Source: Saccharopolyspora sp. SCSIO 74807
GTDB taxonomy: Bacteria > Actinomycetota > Actinomycetes > Mycobacteriales > Pseudonocardiaceae
DNA length: 64,000 bases
Direction: 5' to 3'
Assembly: GCF_037023755.1 (NCBI RefSeq)
Contig: NZ_CP146100.1
Span: 5,177,501-5,241,500, forward strand
How positions within the stretch are numbered: position 1 is the stretch's first letter; each line of letters starts with the position of its first letter. Positions 16,336 through 25,345 of the stretch are shown in pieces. A program made the translations under genes and the position numbers. The notes under the pieces are model-generated. The model did not search any database. It was not told the DNA's origin and worked only from the letters and a program-made list of their open reading frames with translations.

Positions 16336-17553
16336 ATGAACGAGACCACCACGGCGTGGCCGGACACCGGCAGCTCGCTGCCGACGGCGACGCGGACACC
16401 CGTGCTCACGCCCGTCGACCCTCGCCAAGAGCTGGAACGAGTTCCCGAGATCCTCCGGCTCGCGAGCAGGCTTACCGGGACCGACTTGGGGTCGACCGGC
16501 CCAGGGGCCGACTTCGACCACCGAACCGCACTGCGGGCACTGGCGGGGGCCGAACGAGCAGCTTCCGAACGGCTGGCACAACTGGCCACCGGACCGGCGG
16601 ACGCCGCGCAGCGCTTGGTGGCGCTGACGATCCGCCTGCACCAGATGCAAGTGTTCCTGCGCGACTCCCTGTTCAACGAGCGCACCCGTTCGATCATGGA
16701 GGTCCAGCGTGCGCTACAACGCTTGCGGAGCGCGCAGACGCTTGACCAGCTGGTGGATCGCATCCCCGAGGAGATCCACGGGTTCGGCTTCCGACGGGCG
16801 CTTGTCTCGCGCATCGACGACTCGCGGTGGGTCGCCCGCGCTGCGTTCGTGCAAGAGGATCCGAAACTCGCCGAAGCGATGGTCTCAGCCGGCAGCGCCA
16901 ACCCGCGGCAGCTGACGCACGTACTGCCCGAAGCCGAGATGCTCCGCAGACGCCAGTCGATCCTCATCCCCGATGCGCAGTCGAATCCGCGCATCCATCC
17001 CGAGCTCAAGGACGTCACGCGGACCAAGGCGTACGTGGCCGCGCCGGTGATGTCCGGCACCGACGCGATCGGGTTGCTGCACGCCGACGAAGCCACCGAT
17101 TCGATGCGGGTGGAAGACTTCCACCGCGAAGTTCTGGGGATGTTCGCGGAAGGCATCGGCTACGCCGTCGAGCGGACCGTGCTGCACGATCGCCTGCGCA
17201 CGCTGCGGAATCAGCTCCAGGAACACACGGCGCGGGTCAACGACATCGTCGACGAGTTCGCCGACTCCGATATCCGGTTGAACGCCGGAACCGACACCGC
17301 CCCCAACGCCGCGCGGGTGCCACGCACCGCTTCCCCACCGGCAGACGAGACCGACAGCGTCCGGTCCCTGCTCACCCACCGCGAACAGGACGTATTCCGG
17401 CTGATGGCGATCGGGCACACCAACGCGCGCATCGCGAGCAACCTGATCGTCTCCGAAGGAACCGTCAAGTCCCATGTCAAACACATCCTGCGCAAGCTGG
17501 GTGCGGCGAACCGCGCCGAAGCCGTATCGCGGTTCTACCGCAGCGACGTCTGA
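16336..17553 (+). CDS. GAF-domain LuxR-family transcriptional regulator
   Basis: A 405-residue regulator. After a helical N-terminus of about 130 residues, a GAF-like sensor domain spans about residues 130-280 (TLDQLVDRIPEEIHGFGFRRALVSRI, VLPEAEMLRRRQSILIPDA, TRTKAYVAAPVMSGTDAIGLLHADE). The C-terminal LuxR helix-turn-helix is LTHREQDVFRLMAIGHTNARIASNLIVSEGTVKSHVKHILRKLGA. I chose ATG 16336, with GAGGAG 6 nt upstream; ATG 16330 is too close to the RBS. It is a clear paralogue of the regulator at 38545-39720. It converges with the end of the mce operon, and could control that operon or the catabolic genes beyond; the ligand is unknown. Confidence 0.85.
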   Translation: MNETTTAWPDTGSSLPTATRTPVLTPVDPRQELERVPEILRLASRLTGTDLGSTGPGADFDHRTALRALAGAERAASERLAQLATGPADAAQRLVALTIRLHQMQVFLRDSLFNERTRSIMEVQRALQRLRSAQTLDQLVDRIPEEIHGFGFRRALVSRIDDSRWVARAAFVQEDPKLAEAMVSAGSANPRQLTHVLPEAEMLRRRQSILIPDAQSNPRIHPELKDVTRTKAYVAAPVMSGTDAIGLLHADEATDSMRVEDFHREVLGMFAEGIGYAVERTVLHDRLRTLRNQLQEHTARVNDIVDEFADSDIRLNAGTDTAPNAARVPRTASPPADETDSVRSLLTHREQDVFRLMAIGHTNARIASNLIVSEGTVKSHVKHILRKLGAANRAEAVSRFYRSDV

Positions 17554-17575
17554 TCCGTTCGCGGCGCTTCGCACC

Positions 17576-17803
17576 TCATAGCAGCGGCAGTGCGCTGAGC
17601 GCTGCGAAGAAGGCGCCCACCATCTGGCACACGAGCCCACCGCGTCGAATCACCCGCCATTGCCGGGATTCCGCGGTGGGCTCCGTGCTGCTCGCGCCCG
17701 CGCGGGACCTGGCGACGAGCTCGTCGGCATTGCGCCGCCCCCACCAACCGATGAGGAACACCGCCGCACCCAGGACGAGCTGCGTCACCGAGGTCCACCA
17801 CAT
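17576..17803 (-). CDS. Small membrane protein at the 3' end of the mce operon
   Basis: A 75-residue protein of unknown family. GAGGAG precedes ATG 17803. It has two hydrophobic segments (VTQLVLGAAVFLIGWW at residues 5-20 and LVCQMVGAFFAALSALPLL at residues 57-75) separated by a charged loop, suggesting a hairpin with the loop in the cytoplasm. It starts 10 bp after the parvulin gene stop, so it is translated from the mce transcript. It could be an accessory subunit of the transporter; nothing in the sequence says how. Confidence 0.6.
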   Translation of the reverse strand: MWWTSVTQLVLGAAVFLIGWWGRRNADELVARSRAGASSTEPTAESRQWRVIRRGGLVCQMVGAFFAALSALPLL

Positions 17804-17813
17804 ATCGCTCTCC

Positions 17814-19040
17814 TCACTTCGGCGCCGGCGGCTGCCGACCGGTGTCCGGCTTCCCCGGCGCGACCTCCGGCGGCGAGTCCGGGTCGGCCGGCCGGTAGTC
17901 ATCGGCGTAGGACACGTCGGCCGCGCGGAGCCGGTCGCCGAGCCACTTCTGCCAGCGGTCCATCGTCTTCTCGTAGGTGAGCTGCTGCTTGAGCTGGTCG
18001 CGCACCTGCTCGAACACGGCCGGAACCGGCGGGTGCACGCCCAGCACTTCGCCCACATTCCACCCGTGCTGAGTCTGCACCGGACCGAACGGAACGCCCT
18101 GCGGCGTCTGGAAAGCGGCCTTGGCATAGCCGTCTTCCAGCTGCGCCGCTTCCAGTTTGCCCAGCTGGCCGCCCGCGGCCCTGGTCTGCCCGTCCAGGCT
18201 CACGTCGGCGGCCACCGCTTCGAAGGGCTCACCCGCGCGCAACCGGGTCAGCACCCGGTCGGCGTCCTCGCGGGCGCGGACGACGATGTTGCGCAGGTCC
18301 CGCGTTTCCGGTGTGCCGAGCGATTCCTTCCGCTCCGGGAACGCGCGGCGCACATCCTCGTCGGTGACGGTGCTGCCCTTCGTGGTCTGCTCGAACAGCC
18401 GGTTCACCTGCAGCATTCGCTTGATCTCGGCCACCACGTCAGGTTCCGAGGTACCGGCGTTGCCCAAGGCTTCGACGAACTTGGCGCGCGCCTGGGCGCC
18501 TTCGCCGGCCTGCTCGGTGATGTACCGATCGAGGACATCGCGCGCGGCCTTGTCCGGGACGACCACGTTGCGCTCCCGCCCGGCCTGTTCTAGCACCAGT
18601 TGCAGAGCATAGCTCTTCGCGGTCATGCGGCGGAATTCGGCCTGGTCGGCCGGATCGCTGGGCTGCTGCACGCCGTACAGCGCCTTCATCGTGCGGACCT
18701 TGCCTTCGAACTGCTCGACGGTGACGTCACGATCGTTCACCCGCAACGCCACCCCGTCCGGCAACGTCCCGGCGCGGAGCCAGAAGTAGCCACCACCGCC
18801 GAGCGCGAGCAGCAGGATCGCGCACGCGGCAAGCACCTTGCGGGCGCGGGGGGCAGCCAGCCGCCGTCGCCATCGCTGCCCGAACCCTGCTTCCTGCGAG
18901 TCCTCCGGTATGTCCGGCCCGGTTTCGCCGTCCGCATCGACGGATGAGTTCTCGGAGACCTCGCCGGAGGAATCGACCGCCGGAGCGTCTTCTGCACCGG
19001 GGTCCGCCTCGTCGAGCTCCTGGTTCTGTTTGGACTCCAT
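17814..19040 (-). CDS. Membrane-anchored parvulin peptidyl-prolyl isomerase (SurA/PrsA-like)
   Basis: A 408-residue protein. It has an acidic cytoplasmic N-terminus of about 50 residues, a basic patch, one membrane segment (VLAACAILLLALGGGGYFWL, about residues 68-87), then a SurA_N-like chaperone region (VNDRDVTVEQFEGKVRTMKALYG ... MLQVNRLFEQTT). A parvulin domain follows around residues 260-350 (TRDLRNIVVRAREDADRVLTRLRAGEPFEAVAADVS, RAAGGQLGKLE, GPVQTQHGWNVGEV). It would act outside the membrane, helping fold exported proteins. ATG 19040 overlaps the MmpL stop by one base (TGATG). A foldase encoded inside an mce operon suggests it matures the MCE or MmpL subunits (inference). Confidence 0.82.
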   Translation of the reverse strand: MESKQNQELDEADPGAEDAPAVDSSGEVSENSSVDADGETGPDIPEDSQEAGFGQRWRRRLAAPRARKVLAACAILLLALGGGGYFWLRAGTLPDGVALRVNDRDVTVEQFEGKVRTMKALYGVQQPSDPADQAEFRRMTAKSYALQLVLEQAGRERNVVVPDKAARDVLDRYITEQAGEGAQARAKFVEALGNAGTSEPDVVAEIKRMLQVNRLFEQTTKGSTVTDEDVRRAFPERKESLGTPETRDLRNIVVRAREDADRVLTRLRAGEPFEAVAADVSLDGQTRAAGGQLGKLEAAQLEDGYAKAAFQTPQGVPFGPVQTQHGWNVGEVLGVHPPVPAVFEQVRDQLKQQLTYEKTMDRWQKWLGDRLRAADVSYADDYRPADPDSPPEVAPGKPDTGRQPPAPK

Positions 19041-21427
19041 CAGTCGACTCCCTGTGCTGTGCGTGCAAGATCTGGAACATGTCGCTGCATGTCCCCGTCC
19101 ACCGGCTGTTGCGGACGTTCCCGCCCGGTGGTCAGCCACACCACGCACGCCGCGGATCCGAGCGAGATCAGCACTGCCGCGGCCAGCAGCAGGCCGAACT
19201 CCCGGATGGCGGCGAGATCGGAGAATGCGAGCACGGCGTACCCGACGGCCGACGTGCTGGTCGCCAGCGCGATCGACCGGCGCAGACCGCGATTTCCGGT
19301 GCGCACGGAGTCGGCGAGCAGCACCGTGAACTCGCATCCCACCGCAGCGGTCAGCGACCCGAGCGCGACCGTGATCGGGCTCAGTGCGATGTCCAGCGCC
19401 CACAGGCCGAAGAACCCGATGCCGGTGGCCATCGCACCGGCCACTACCGCGCGCAGCGCGTCCGAGCGGCGGCGTAGTCCGAGCGCCAGCACGGCGCCTG
19501 CGCCGAGGATGCCGAGGACGTTGCCCACGACGCGGCCCTCGGAGACCAGCTCCTGCCCGCGCACCGCCACTACGGGGAGTCCGGTCAGCTCCGCCTGATA
19601 TCCGCTCGGCGGCGGAGGCAGCAGGCGCTGAACGTCGTCGCGCAGCGCCTTGAGCTCGCCGAGGTCGTCCATCCGGACCCCGTAGATCATCACGGCGCCG
19701 CGGTGGTCGTCCCGCGCTACCGCACCGGCGAGATAGGGCGGCAGCATCCGCATTCCGGAGGCGATCTGCTCGCCGCTGGCCCCTTGGCCCAGGAACGACA
19801 GCAGGGCGGGCAGGGAGAGCACCGGCTGCATGCTGTCGCCGTGCTCGGTCACGATCAGTGCCTGGGTTCGCTGCATCCATTCCATCGCCTCGGGAGAGGT
19901 GACGTCCGGCCCGCGCAGCACGACGTCGACCTCGCCGGAGGAGCCCACGTCCTGCTCGACTTGGCGCGCGTCCTGGTAGGCAGGCAGTCCGGCGGCGAAG
20001 TGCTCGATGTTGGCTTCCAGCGGCATGCTCGGCAGCGCGGTCCACCCGACGCCGGCCACGCACACGGATGCCACGCCGGTCACCACCCAGCTCCGCGCCG
20101 GACGGGCTCCGGACCGCGGTGGCGACTTTCCGGTCCCAGCACCGGAATCTCGGGCTCCGGAATCCGGGAAGAACCGGCGCACGAGCAGCATCCCCACCCC
20201 TGCCGAGAAGAACACACCCACGGCCAAGGTCATGCCCAGGTCGCGTACGAACGGCAGCGGCGACAGCAGCAATGTGGCGAAGCTGGCCGCACTGCCACCG
20301 GCCACCACGAGTACTACCCGGCTGCGCGCGTGCTGGGCGAAGTACGTCGGGTAGTAGGAACCGACACCCAGCAGCACCGATAGGAACGCCACGACGCCGA
20401 GCGACAACGGCCGCCCCGCCCAGCCGAACACCGCCAGCGTCAGGGCGATCGCGATGAGCGTCGTGATCACCGGCAGTAATCTGCGCCGCCACCGGGTCCA
20501 GGGCACCAGCAGGAAGCACGCGCCGACGGCGAGCACCGCGAGCCCGCCGATCAGCGGCACTTCCCGAGCGACCTGGGAGCTCAGCGCGGAAGCCAGCACC
20601 GGCACCCCCGAGACCGTCGTCTCACGCGCACCGACGTCGACCTGTGAGACCGCCCGGTGGACGTTGTCGACGAGCCGCTGGGTCGCGTCGGCATCCATCC
20701 CTTCGCGCGGCCGGACGAGCACCGCGGCGGAATCCGGGGACGGCACGATGAACTGCCACTGCGGACGCACCCCGTTCTCGGCGAAGATCACCGAGTTCAC
20801 GAAGTTCGGGTTCTGCAGTGTCGGAAGTCCCGCCGGCATCCCCTGGACCAGCAGCGGGCCGTAGCGCCGGTCGAACTCGGCGACGGCGCGCTCCCCCTCC
20901 GCAGCGGCCTCCTGCCGGTCGGCTCCGCTGTCCCGAGCGACCGCCATGGCCTTGGCGCGTTCGGCATCCCTGCGGCCGGTCAGCTCAGCGAGGAAGTCCT
21001 GGGCGCGCCCGGCGAGCTGATTGAGCGTCGTGCCGGGTCCGTAGACGCTCGACACGTCCGGCAGCCCGGACAACTCGCCCTCCAGCCGCACGAGTTTGTT
21101 CAGGTGCCCGGGCCCCAGCAGTTCCCCGGGATGTTGGGACCGCAGGTGCACCACGATCGGGTCCCCGCCGAAAGATCCGGCCTTCTTGTCCATAGTGGAC
21201 ACGGCGGGATCCTGGGTCGGCAGGAAGGACGTCACCGAGGTCTGGATGCTGACCTGGGCGAGTCCGGTGGCGGCGAAGACCGCGACGAGTCCAGCCGCGA
21301 TCGCGGTCAGCACGCCCCGTCTGGTCCATCGCCGCGGGGAGATGCCGCGTCGCAAGCGCGCTCGGAGCTCACGGGACGAGCCCTCGTCCGCTGCGGGACG
21401 GTCCTGGCTTTCGTGCCGTTCCATCAT
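19040..21427 (-). CDS. MmpL/RND-family transporter
   Basis: A 795-residue RND permease with the two-fold MmpL arrangement. There is a first membrane helix (VLTAIAAGLVAVFAATGLA), a large extracytoplasmic loop (residues about 55-275), a block of helices (PLIGGLAVLAVGACFLLVPW, LAVFGWAGRPLSLGVVAFLSVLLGVGSYYPTYFAQHAR, FVRDLGMTLAVGVFFSAGVGMLL), a second helix and loop from about residue 465, and a final helix block including VALGSLTAAVGCEFTVLLADSVRTGNRG. It probably moves a lipid driven by the proton gradient. It is translationally coupled to the last MCE gene (ATGA overlap) and to the parvulin gene, so it is made with the mce importer. Substrate unknown. Confidence 0.87.
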   Translation of the reverse strand: MMERHESQDRPAADEGSSRELRARLRRGISPRRWTRRGVLTAIAAGLVAVFAATGLAQVSIQTSVTSFLPTQDPAVSTMDKKAGSFGGDPIVVHLRSQHPGELLGPGHLNKLVRLEGELSGLPDVSSVYGPGTTLNQLAGRAQDFLAELTGRRDAERAKAMAVARDSGADRQEAAAEGERAVAEFDRRYGPLLVQGMPAGLPTLQNPNFVNSVIFAENGVRPQWQFIVPSPDSAAVLVRPREGMDADATQRLVDNVHRAVSQVDVGARETTVSGVPVLASALSSQVAREVPLIGGLAVLAVGACFLLVPWTRWRRRLLPVITTLIAIALTLAVFGWAGRPLSLGVVAFLSVLLGVGSYYPTYFAQHARSRVVLVVAGGSAASFATLLLSPLPFVRDLGMTLAVGVFFSAGVGMLLVRRFFPDSGARDSGAGTGKSPPRSGARPARSWVVTGVASVCVAGVGWTALPSMPLEANIEHFAAGLPAYQDARQVEQDVGSSGEVDVVLRGPDVTSPEAMEWMQRTQALIVTEHGDSMQPVLSLPALLSFLGQGASGEQIASGMRMLPPYLAGAVARDDHRGAVMIYGVRMDDLGELKALRDDVQRLLPPPPSGYQAELTGLPVVAVRGQELVSEGRVVGNVLGILGAGAVLALGLRRRSDALRAVVAGAMATGIGFFGLWALDIALSPITVALGSLTAAVGCEFTVLLADSVRTGNRGLRRSIALATSTSAVGYAVLAFSDLAAIREFGLLLAAAVLISLGSAACVVWLTTGRERPQQPVDGDMQRHVPDLARTAQGVD

Positions 21428-22725
21428 CGGGGCGGCTGTTCCTCCTCAACGCGGGGGTACGTGCCCTCCCAGACACCCGGGTCGTTGGCCTGGCCGGGAG
21501 CCGTGTACGGATTGCGGCGCTTGAGCGGCCCCACGTTGGTGTCCACGGGGTTCCCGGTGACGGTCTGGGGACTCAGCACTGGAAGCAGGCGCAGCGCCTT
21601 GCCTTCGGTGTTGCCTCCGTTCATCGAGGCGCCCCAGTTGACAAGCATGTGCGCGATGTCCGGCCCGTAGGGCTCCAGGTAGGCCAGCATCGGGTTGAGG
21701 TGGTTGAGGTCCGCCTGCAGCGGCGGCACCAGCCCGCTGGCGTCCGCGGCCACCGGCGGAACCCGCTTCAGTGTCGGGTTCGCTTTGCCGAGGGCGCTGT
21801 CGAGCGTGGGCAGCAGTCCGCGCAACGACGCAGAAGTCTGCGGCAGTTCGCGCACCGCCTGGCTGAGGCCCGGCGCCGCGGTGCGCAGGTCCGCGGCGAT
21901 CGGCTGCAACGCACCGGACAGCGGACGCAGGCTCTTCGTCGCCGCCTGCGCCGAGTCGAGCACCCCCGGCAGGTCGCGCACGACCTGCTCGATCTGCGCG
22001 GAGTTGCTGTCGGTCACGGCCGCGAGCCGGTTGGTGTTGTCCACCAGGTCGGCGATCTGTCCCTGCCGGGAGTCGAGCGCGACCAGCAGCGTCGTTGTGT
22101 TGGCGGTCAGCTGGCGCAGATCCCCGGACTGCGCCGCCAGCGCGGTGACCGCGTCATGACCGTTGCGTCCGAGGTCGCCGAGCCCGCTCAACGTACGGTC
22201 CACTGAGGACCGGTTGTCGGCGGTGGCCATGCCCAGCGACCGCACGCTGGAGGCGAGCGCCTGCCGGGTTCCAGGGTCGAGCGTGCGCAGCACGTCGTCG
22301 AGCTCGACCGGCGGCTTGCCCGCGCCGGGCGGCAGCTCGCTCCCGGTGGACAACGGCGGTCCATGCCCGTCGGCGATCTCCAGGTACGTTTCGTTGATCA
22401 GCGTCTTTTCCCGCACCTGGACCGAAGCGCCCTTGTGCAACGGGGCTTTCTCAACCAGCTGCATGGTCACGTGCGCCCCTCCGCCCTGCGGGTGGACGCC
22501 GGCCACCTTGCCGACCCGCACGCCGGCGATCATGACGTCGGAGTTCTGCACCAGGTTCGATGCCTTCGGCACGGTGAGGCCGACCCGGTAACCGTCACGG
22601 GTCACCAGTGGCAGGCGACCACCGGAGTTGACCCACAGGAACCCGAAGATCACCGCGCACAAGAGCATGAAGGTGATCAGGATCGACAGCCGGATTCTCG
22701 GCAGCGCCGAGTGGGAGATCTTCAT
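21424..22725 (-). CDS. mceF: MCE-family substrate-binding protein, sixth of operon (MceF position)
   Basis: A 433-residue MCE protein. An N-terminal helix (LSILITFMLLCAVIFGFLWV) is followed by the MlaD/MCE domain (residues about 38-118: YRVGLTVPKASNLVQNSDVMIAGVRVGKVAGV ... KTLINETYLEIADG) and a long alpha-helical region of heptad-like Leu/Ala repeats that forms the hydrophobic tunnel in MCE hexamers. The tail ends in a polar Pro-rich segment. I prefer ATG 22725 with AGGTGG 6 nt upstream over GTG 22734. Six different MCE proteins normally assemble a heterohexamer; this is the last of the set. The name reflects operon position only. Confidence 0.88.
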   Translation of the reverse strand: MKISHSALPRIRLSILITFMLLCAVIFGFLWVNSGGRLPLVTRDGYRVGLTVPKASNLVQNSDVMIAGVRVGKVAGVHPQGGGAHVTMQLVEKAPLHKGASVQVREKTLINETYLEIADGHGPPLSTGSELPPGAGKPPVELDDVLRTLDPGTRQALASSVRSLGMATADNRSSVDRTLSGLGDLGRNGHDAVTALAAQSGDLRQLTANTTTLLVALDSRQGQIADLVDNTNRLAAVTDSNSAQIEQVVRDLPGVLDSAQAATKSLRPLSGALQPIAADLRTAAPGLSQAVRELPQTSASLRGLLPTLDSALGKANPTLKRVPPVAADASGLVPPLQADLNHLNPMLAYLEPYGPDIAHMLVNWGASMNGGNTEGKALRLLPVLSPQTVTGNPVDTNVGPLKRRNPYTAPGQANDPGVWEGTYPRVEEEQPPR

Positions 22726-22734
22726 CGATGCCAC

Positions 22735-24006
22735 CTACTGCGGGAACCGGTACTGCTCGGCCGGTGTGGACAGGGATCGGAGCGGGTCGCCGGGGACCAT
22801 CTGCGGAGCGACCACCAGGAAGCCGCGCAGGATGCCGCCGTTGGCGTCCTCCAAGCTGGTCAGCGAGCGCGTGTTGATCATGAATGCGCCGAGGTCGGTC
22901 AGGCTCGGAACGAGCATCCGGGTGACCCGGTCCAGTTGGCCTGTGACCGCCTTCAAGTCCGGCAGCGCCGGATTGAGATCCCGCACGAACGGGCGCAGGT
23001 CACGCACCACCGGGGCCGCCTTCTCGACCACCGGCATGCCGGAATCGACCGTCTCTCCGACCTGATCGACGGTGCCGGAGAGCCGGTTCAGCGCTCCGGG
23101 CAATGTCCCCGCGGCGTTCTTGAGGTTGTCCAGCGCCGGGTCGAGCTGGCCGCTGAGCGCCTGCACCTCGGTCGTGGCGTCCCGCAGCTGCCGGGAGAAG
23201 TCCGGCAGCTGCGCCACCGCGTTGCGCAGGTCGTCGTCCTGGTCGCCCAGCGCGTTCAACGTCGCGTCCAGCGACCCGGCGAGCTCGCCGAGCCGGGCAC
23301 CGTCCTTGCCGACCGCCTGCGAGATCTGCGAAAGCGCCGTGACCAGTTCGCGCAACGATTCGCGTCGAGCGCGCAACGCCTCGACGACCGGCTTGAGCCG
23401 TTGCACGACCTTGTCGGTCGCCGCGAGACCGCCTGGGAGGTTCTGCGGCGCCCCGGCGAGGGCCACATCGGACTCCGACAGCAGCGCCCCCAACGAGTCG
23501 CGGGCACCGGAGTCCAGGTGCCCGAGCGCCTCGTCGATCTGGATCGGGCGCTGCGAGTTCCCGGGCGGGAGCACCCCGTCCTCTGGGAGGCGCGCGGCCG
23601 GCGGTCCGCCTGGATTGAGCTCCACGTACATCTCGTTGAGCGGGCTCTTCGGCCGCAGCACCACCGTCGCGTTGCGGTGGACCTCGATGTTCGGGGAGAT
23701 CGACAAGGTCAGCCGCGCCAGCCCCCGCTCGTCGACGTCCGCCGCGTCGATGGTCCCGACCGTGGCGCCGGCGACGCGGACCTCCTGCCCGTTGCCGGGA
23801 CTCACCCCCGGCGTGTCCTGGAAGGTCGCCTGGAACACGAACCGGGATTCCCACGGCCACTCGACCCGCTGCTGGCTCAGCACGTAGCCACCGGTGAGGG
23901 TGGCCACGAGGATCAGAGCTGTCAGCACCGCGACGTTGCGCCACAGCCCCGGCTCGGTACGAACCCGTTCCCAACCGCGCCGCAGACGGCCGGCTCGCTG
24001 GCTCAT
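22735..24006 (-). CDS. mceE: MCE-family protein, fifth of operon (MceE position)
   Basis: A 423-residue protein with an N-terminal membrane helix (NVAVLTALILVATLTGGYVL), an MCE domain (FQATFQDTPGVSPGNGQEVRVAGATVGTIDAADVDERG ... KSPLNEMYVELNPGG) and a long helical tunnel region. In mycobacterial operons the fifth protein is usually a lipoprotein, but no lipobox cysteine is present here: the helix runs on without Cys. ATG 24006 overlaps the fourth gene's stop by 4 bp. The stop TAG lies just before the next gene. Position-based name. Confidence 0.87.
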   Translation of the reverse strand: MSQRAGRLRRGWERVRTEPGLWRNVAVLTALILVATLTGGYVLSQQRVEWPWESRFVFQATFQDTPGVSPGNGQEVRVAGATVGTIDAADVDERGLARLTLSISPNIEVHRNATVVLRPKSPLNEMYVELNPGGPPAARLPEDGVLPPGNSQRPIQIDEALGHLDSGARDSLGALLSESDVALAGAPQNLPGGLAATDKVVQRLKPVVEALRARRESLRELVTALSQISQAVGKDGARLGELAGSLDATLNALGDQDDDLRNAVAQLPDFSRQLRDATTEVQALSGQLDPALDNLKNAAGTLPGALNRLSGTVDQVGETVDSGMPVVEKAAPVVRDLRPFVRDLNPALPDLKAVTGQLDRVTRMLVPSLTDLGAFMINTRSLTSLEDANGGILRGFLVVAPQMVPGDPLRSLSTPAEQYRFPQ

Positions 24007-25343
24007 CGTCCCCCCTGCTCGTACTGCTTGAGTCGCTGGAACAATCCGTCCAGCACCGCCTCGACGTTGACCGGCGCCCGGCCCACGCTGCCCGCGCCGA
24101 CGCCGACCTGGATCGCCACCGTGTGGCCGTTCTCGTCAACGTGGGAGGAGACCTTGTTCAGGTTCGTCACCGCACCGGCGACCTCCTCGTACATCGGCCG
24201 GTCCGTGTTGGAGTTCGCGTACGGACCTTCGCCCTTGTAGTCGTTGAGCAGGAACTGCTTCACCGGCCCGTTGATCCGGTCGAGGACGGGCCCCTTCAGG
24301 TCCGACAGCGTCGCGTCGAGCCCCGAACTGGCAGGCACCAGCCCTTGCACCGCCGGCTGCGCGTCGACGAGTACCTCGTTGAGCCCGCTCACGAACGGCT
24401 CGGCCTTCACCAACACCGGGTCCAGCTCCTGCAAGGCGTCGTCCAACTCGCCGGCCACGGGCCGCGCGACGTCGGCGGTGTCCCGCAGCTTGCCGAGGCT
24501 GGTGTCCAGGCGGCGCAGCCCGTTGTCGGCGGAGTGCAACGTCTCGGGCAGGCCGGCGACCGCGGTCGACAGGTCTTCGCTGTGATCGCCGAGCACCTTC
24601 CCCGTGTCACGCGCTCCGTCCACGATGGACCCGAGTTGGCCTTCCCTGCGGTTCAGCTCGGCCGCGGACGTCTCCAGTCCCTGCACCAGTCCGGTCAGGT
24701 CCGTCCGCGGGTTGTGACCGCGCGCGGCGTCCAGCACCTCACCGGCCGGGCCGAGCGTGCCGGGAGCGTCGACCAGCAACCGGTCGATCGAGTCCCGGCC
24801 GCCGTTGCGCAGCGTCTCGTCCAGGTTCCCGACGGAATGCCGCAATCCGTCCAGTGCGGGCGGCTGCAACGTCCTGGTGATCTTGTCGAGTTCCACCGGC
24901 GTTCCGGTCCGCTCGGTGGGGATCGTCCCGGAGAAGGTTCCCGGTGGCCCGCCGGGGACGAGGTCGATGAAGTAGTTTCCGCCCAGCAGGGTCGTGGGCC
25001 GGATCTGCGCGCTCGGCCGGGATTTCAGCTTGCGATCCACGCCCGGGTAGATCTTGACGCTGACCATCGCGGAACCGTCGGGCTGCTCCTCGACATCGCT
25101 GACGACCCCGACCGGCACGAACGACACCTTTACCTTGCTGAAGTACGGCTGGAGCCGGTAGTTGCGGGCGAAGTGGATCTGGACGGTCTCCCCGGGGCGC
25201 AGCGTCGTGATGATCGCGTCCTTGTTGAACAGCGCCGCGCCGGCCAGCAATGTGCACACGATGAGCACGGTTCCCAGCCGCACCGCGGACATCCGGCTCC
25301 GGCGACCGTCCTTGCGGCCGAACAGACGGATTTTCGCCACCAC
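24003..25343 (-). CDS. mceD: MCE-family protein, fourth of operon (MceD position)
   Basis: A 446-residue protein. A basic N-terminus and one membrane helix (VRLGTVLIVCTLLAGAALF) lead into an MCE domain (VQIHFARNYRLQPYFSKVKVSFVPVGVVSDVEEQPDG ... IRPTTLLGGNYFIDLVPGGPPG), then a helical region to about residue 380 and a C-terminal segment with VTNLNKVSSHVDENGHTVAIQVGVG. It starts at GTG 25343, 2 bp after the previous stop. The ending differs from the Pro-rich tails of the neighbouring MCE subunits. Position-based name. Confidence 0.87.
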   Translation of the reverse strand: MVAKIRLFGRKDGRRSRMSAVRLGTVLIVCTLLAGAALFNKDAIITTLRPGETVQIHFARNYRLQPYFSKVKVSFVPVGVVSDVEEQPDGSAMVSVKIYPGVDRKLKSRPSAQIRPTTLLGGNYFIDLVPGGPPGTFSGTIPTERTGTPVELDKITRTLQPPALDGLRHSVGNLDETLRNGGRDSIDRLLVDAPGTLGPAGEVLDAARGHNPRTDLTGLVQGLETSAAELNRREGQLGSIVDGARDTGKVLGDHSEDLSTAVAGLPETLHSADNGLRRLDTSLGKLRDTADVARPVAGELDDALQELDPVLVKAEPFVSGLNEVLVDAQPAVQGLVPASSGLDATLSDLKGPVLDRINGPVKQFLLNDYKGEGPYANSNTDRPMYEEVAGAVTNLNKVSSHVDENGHTVAIQVGVGAGSVGRAPVNVEAVLDGLFQRLKQYEQGGR

Positions 25344-25345
25344 GA

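Noticed and set aside
19040-20519. Extension of the parvulin frame into the MmpL gene
   Set aside because: The upstream part is Arg/Gly/Ala noise; ATG 19040 with the TGATG overlap is the start.
22363-24240. Rightward 625-codon open frame across two mce genes
   Set aside because: Antisense shadow of high-GC coding sequence; the leftward MCE frames have domains, starts and overlaps.
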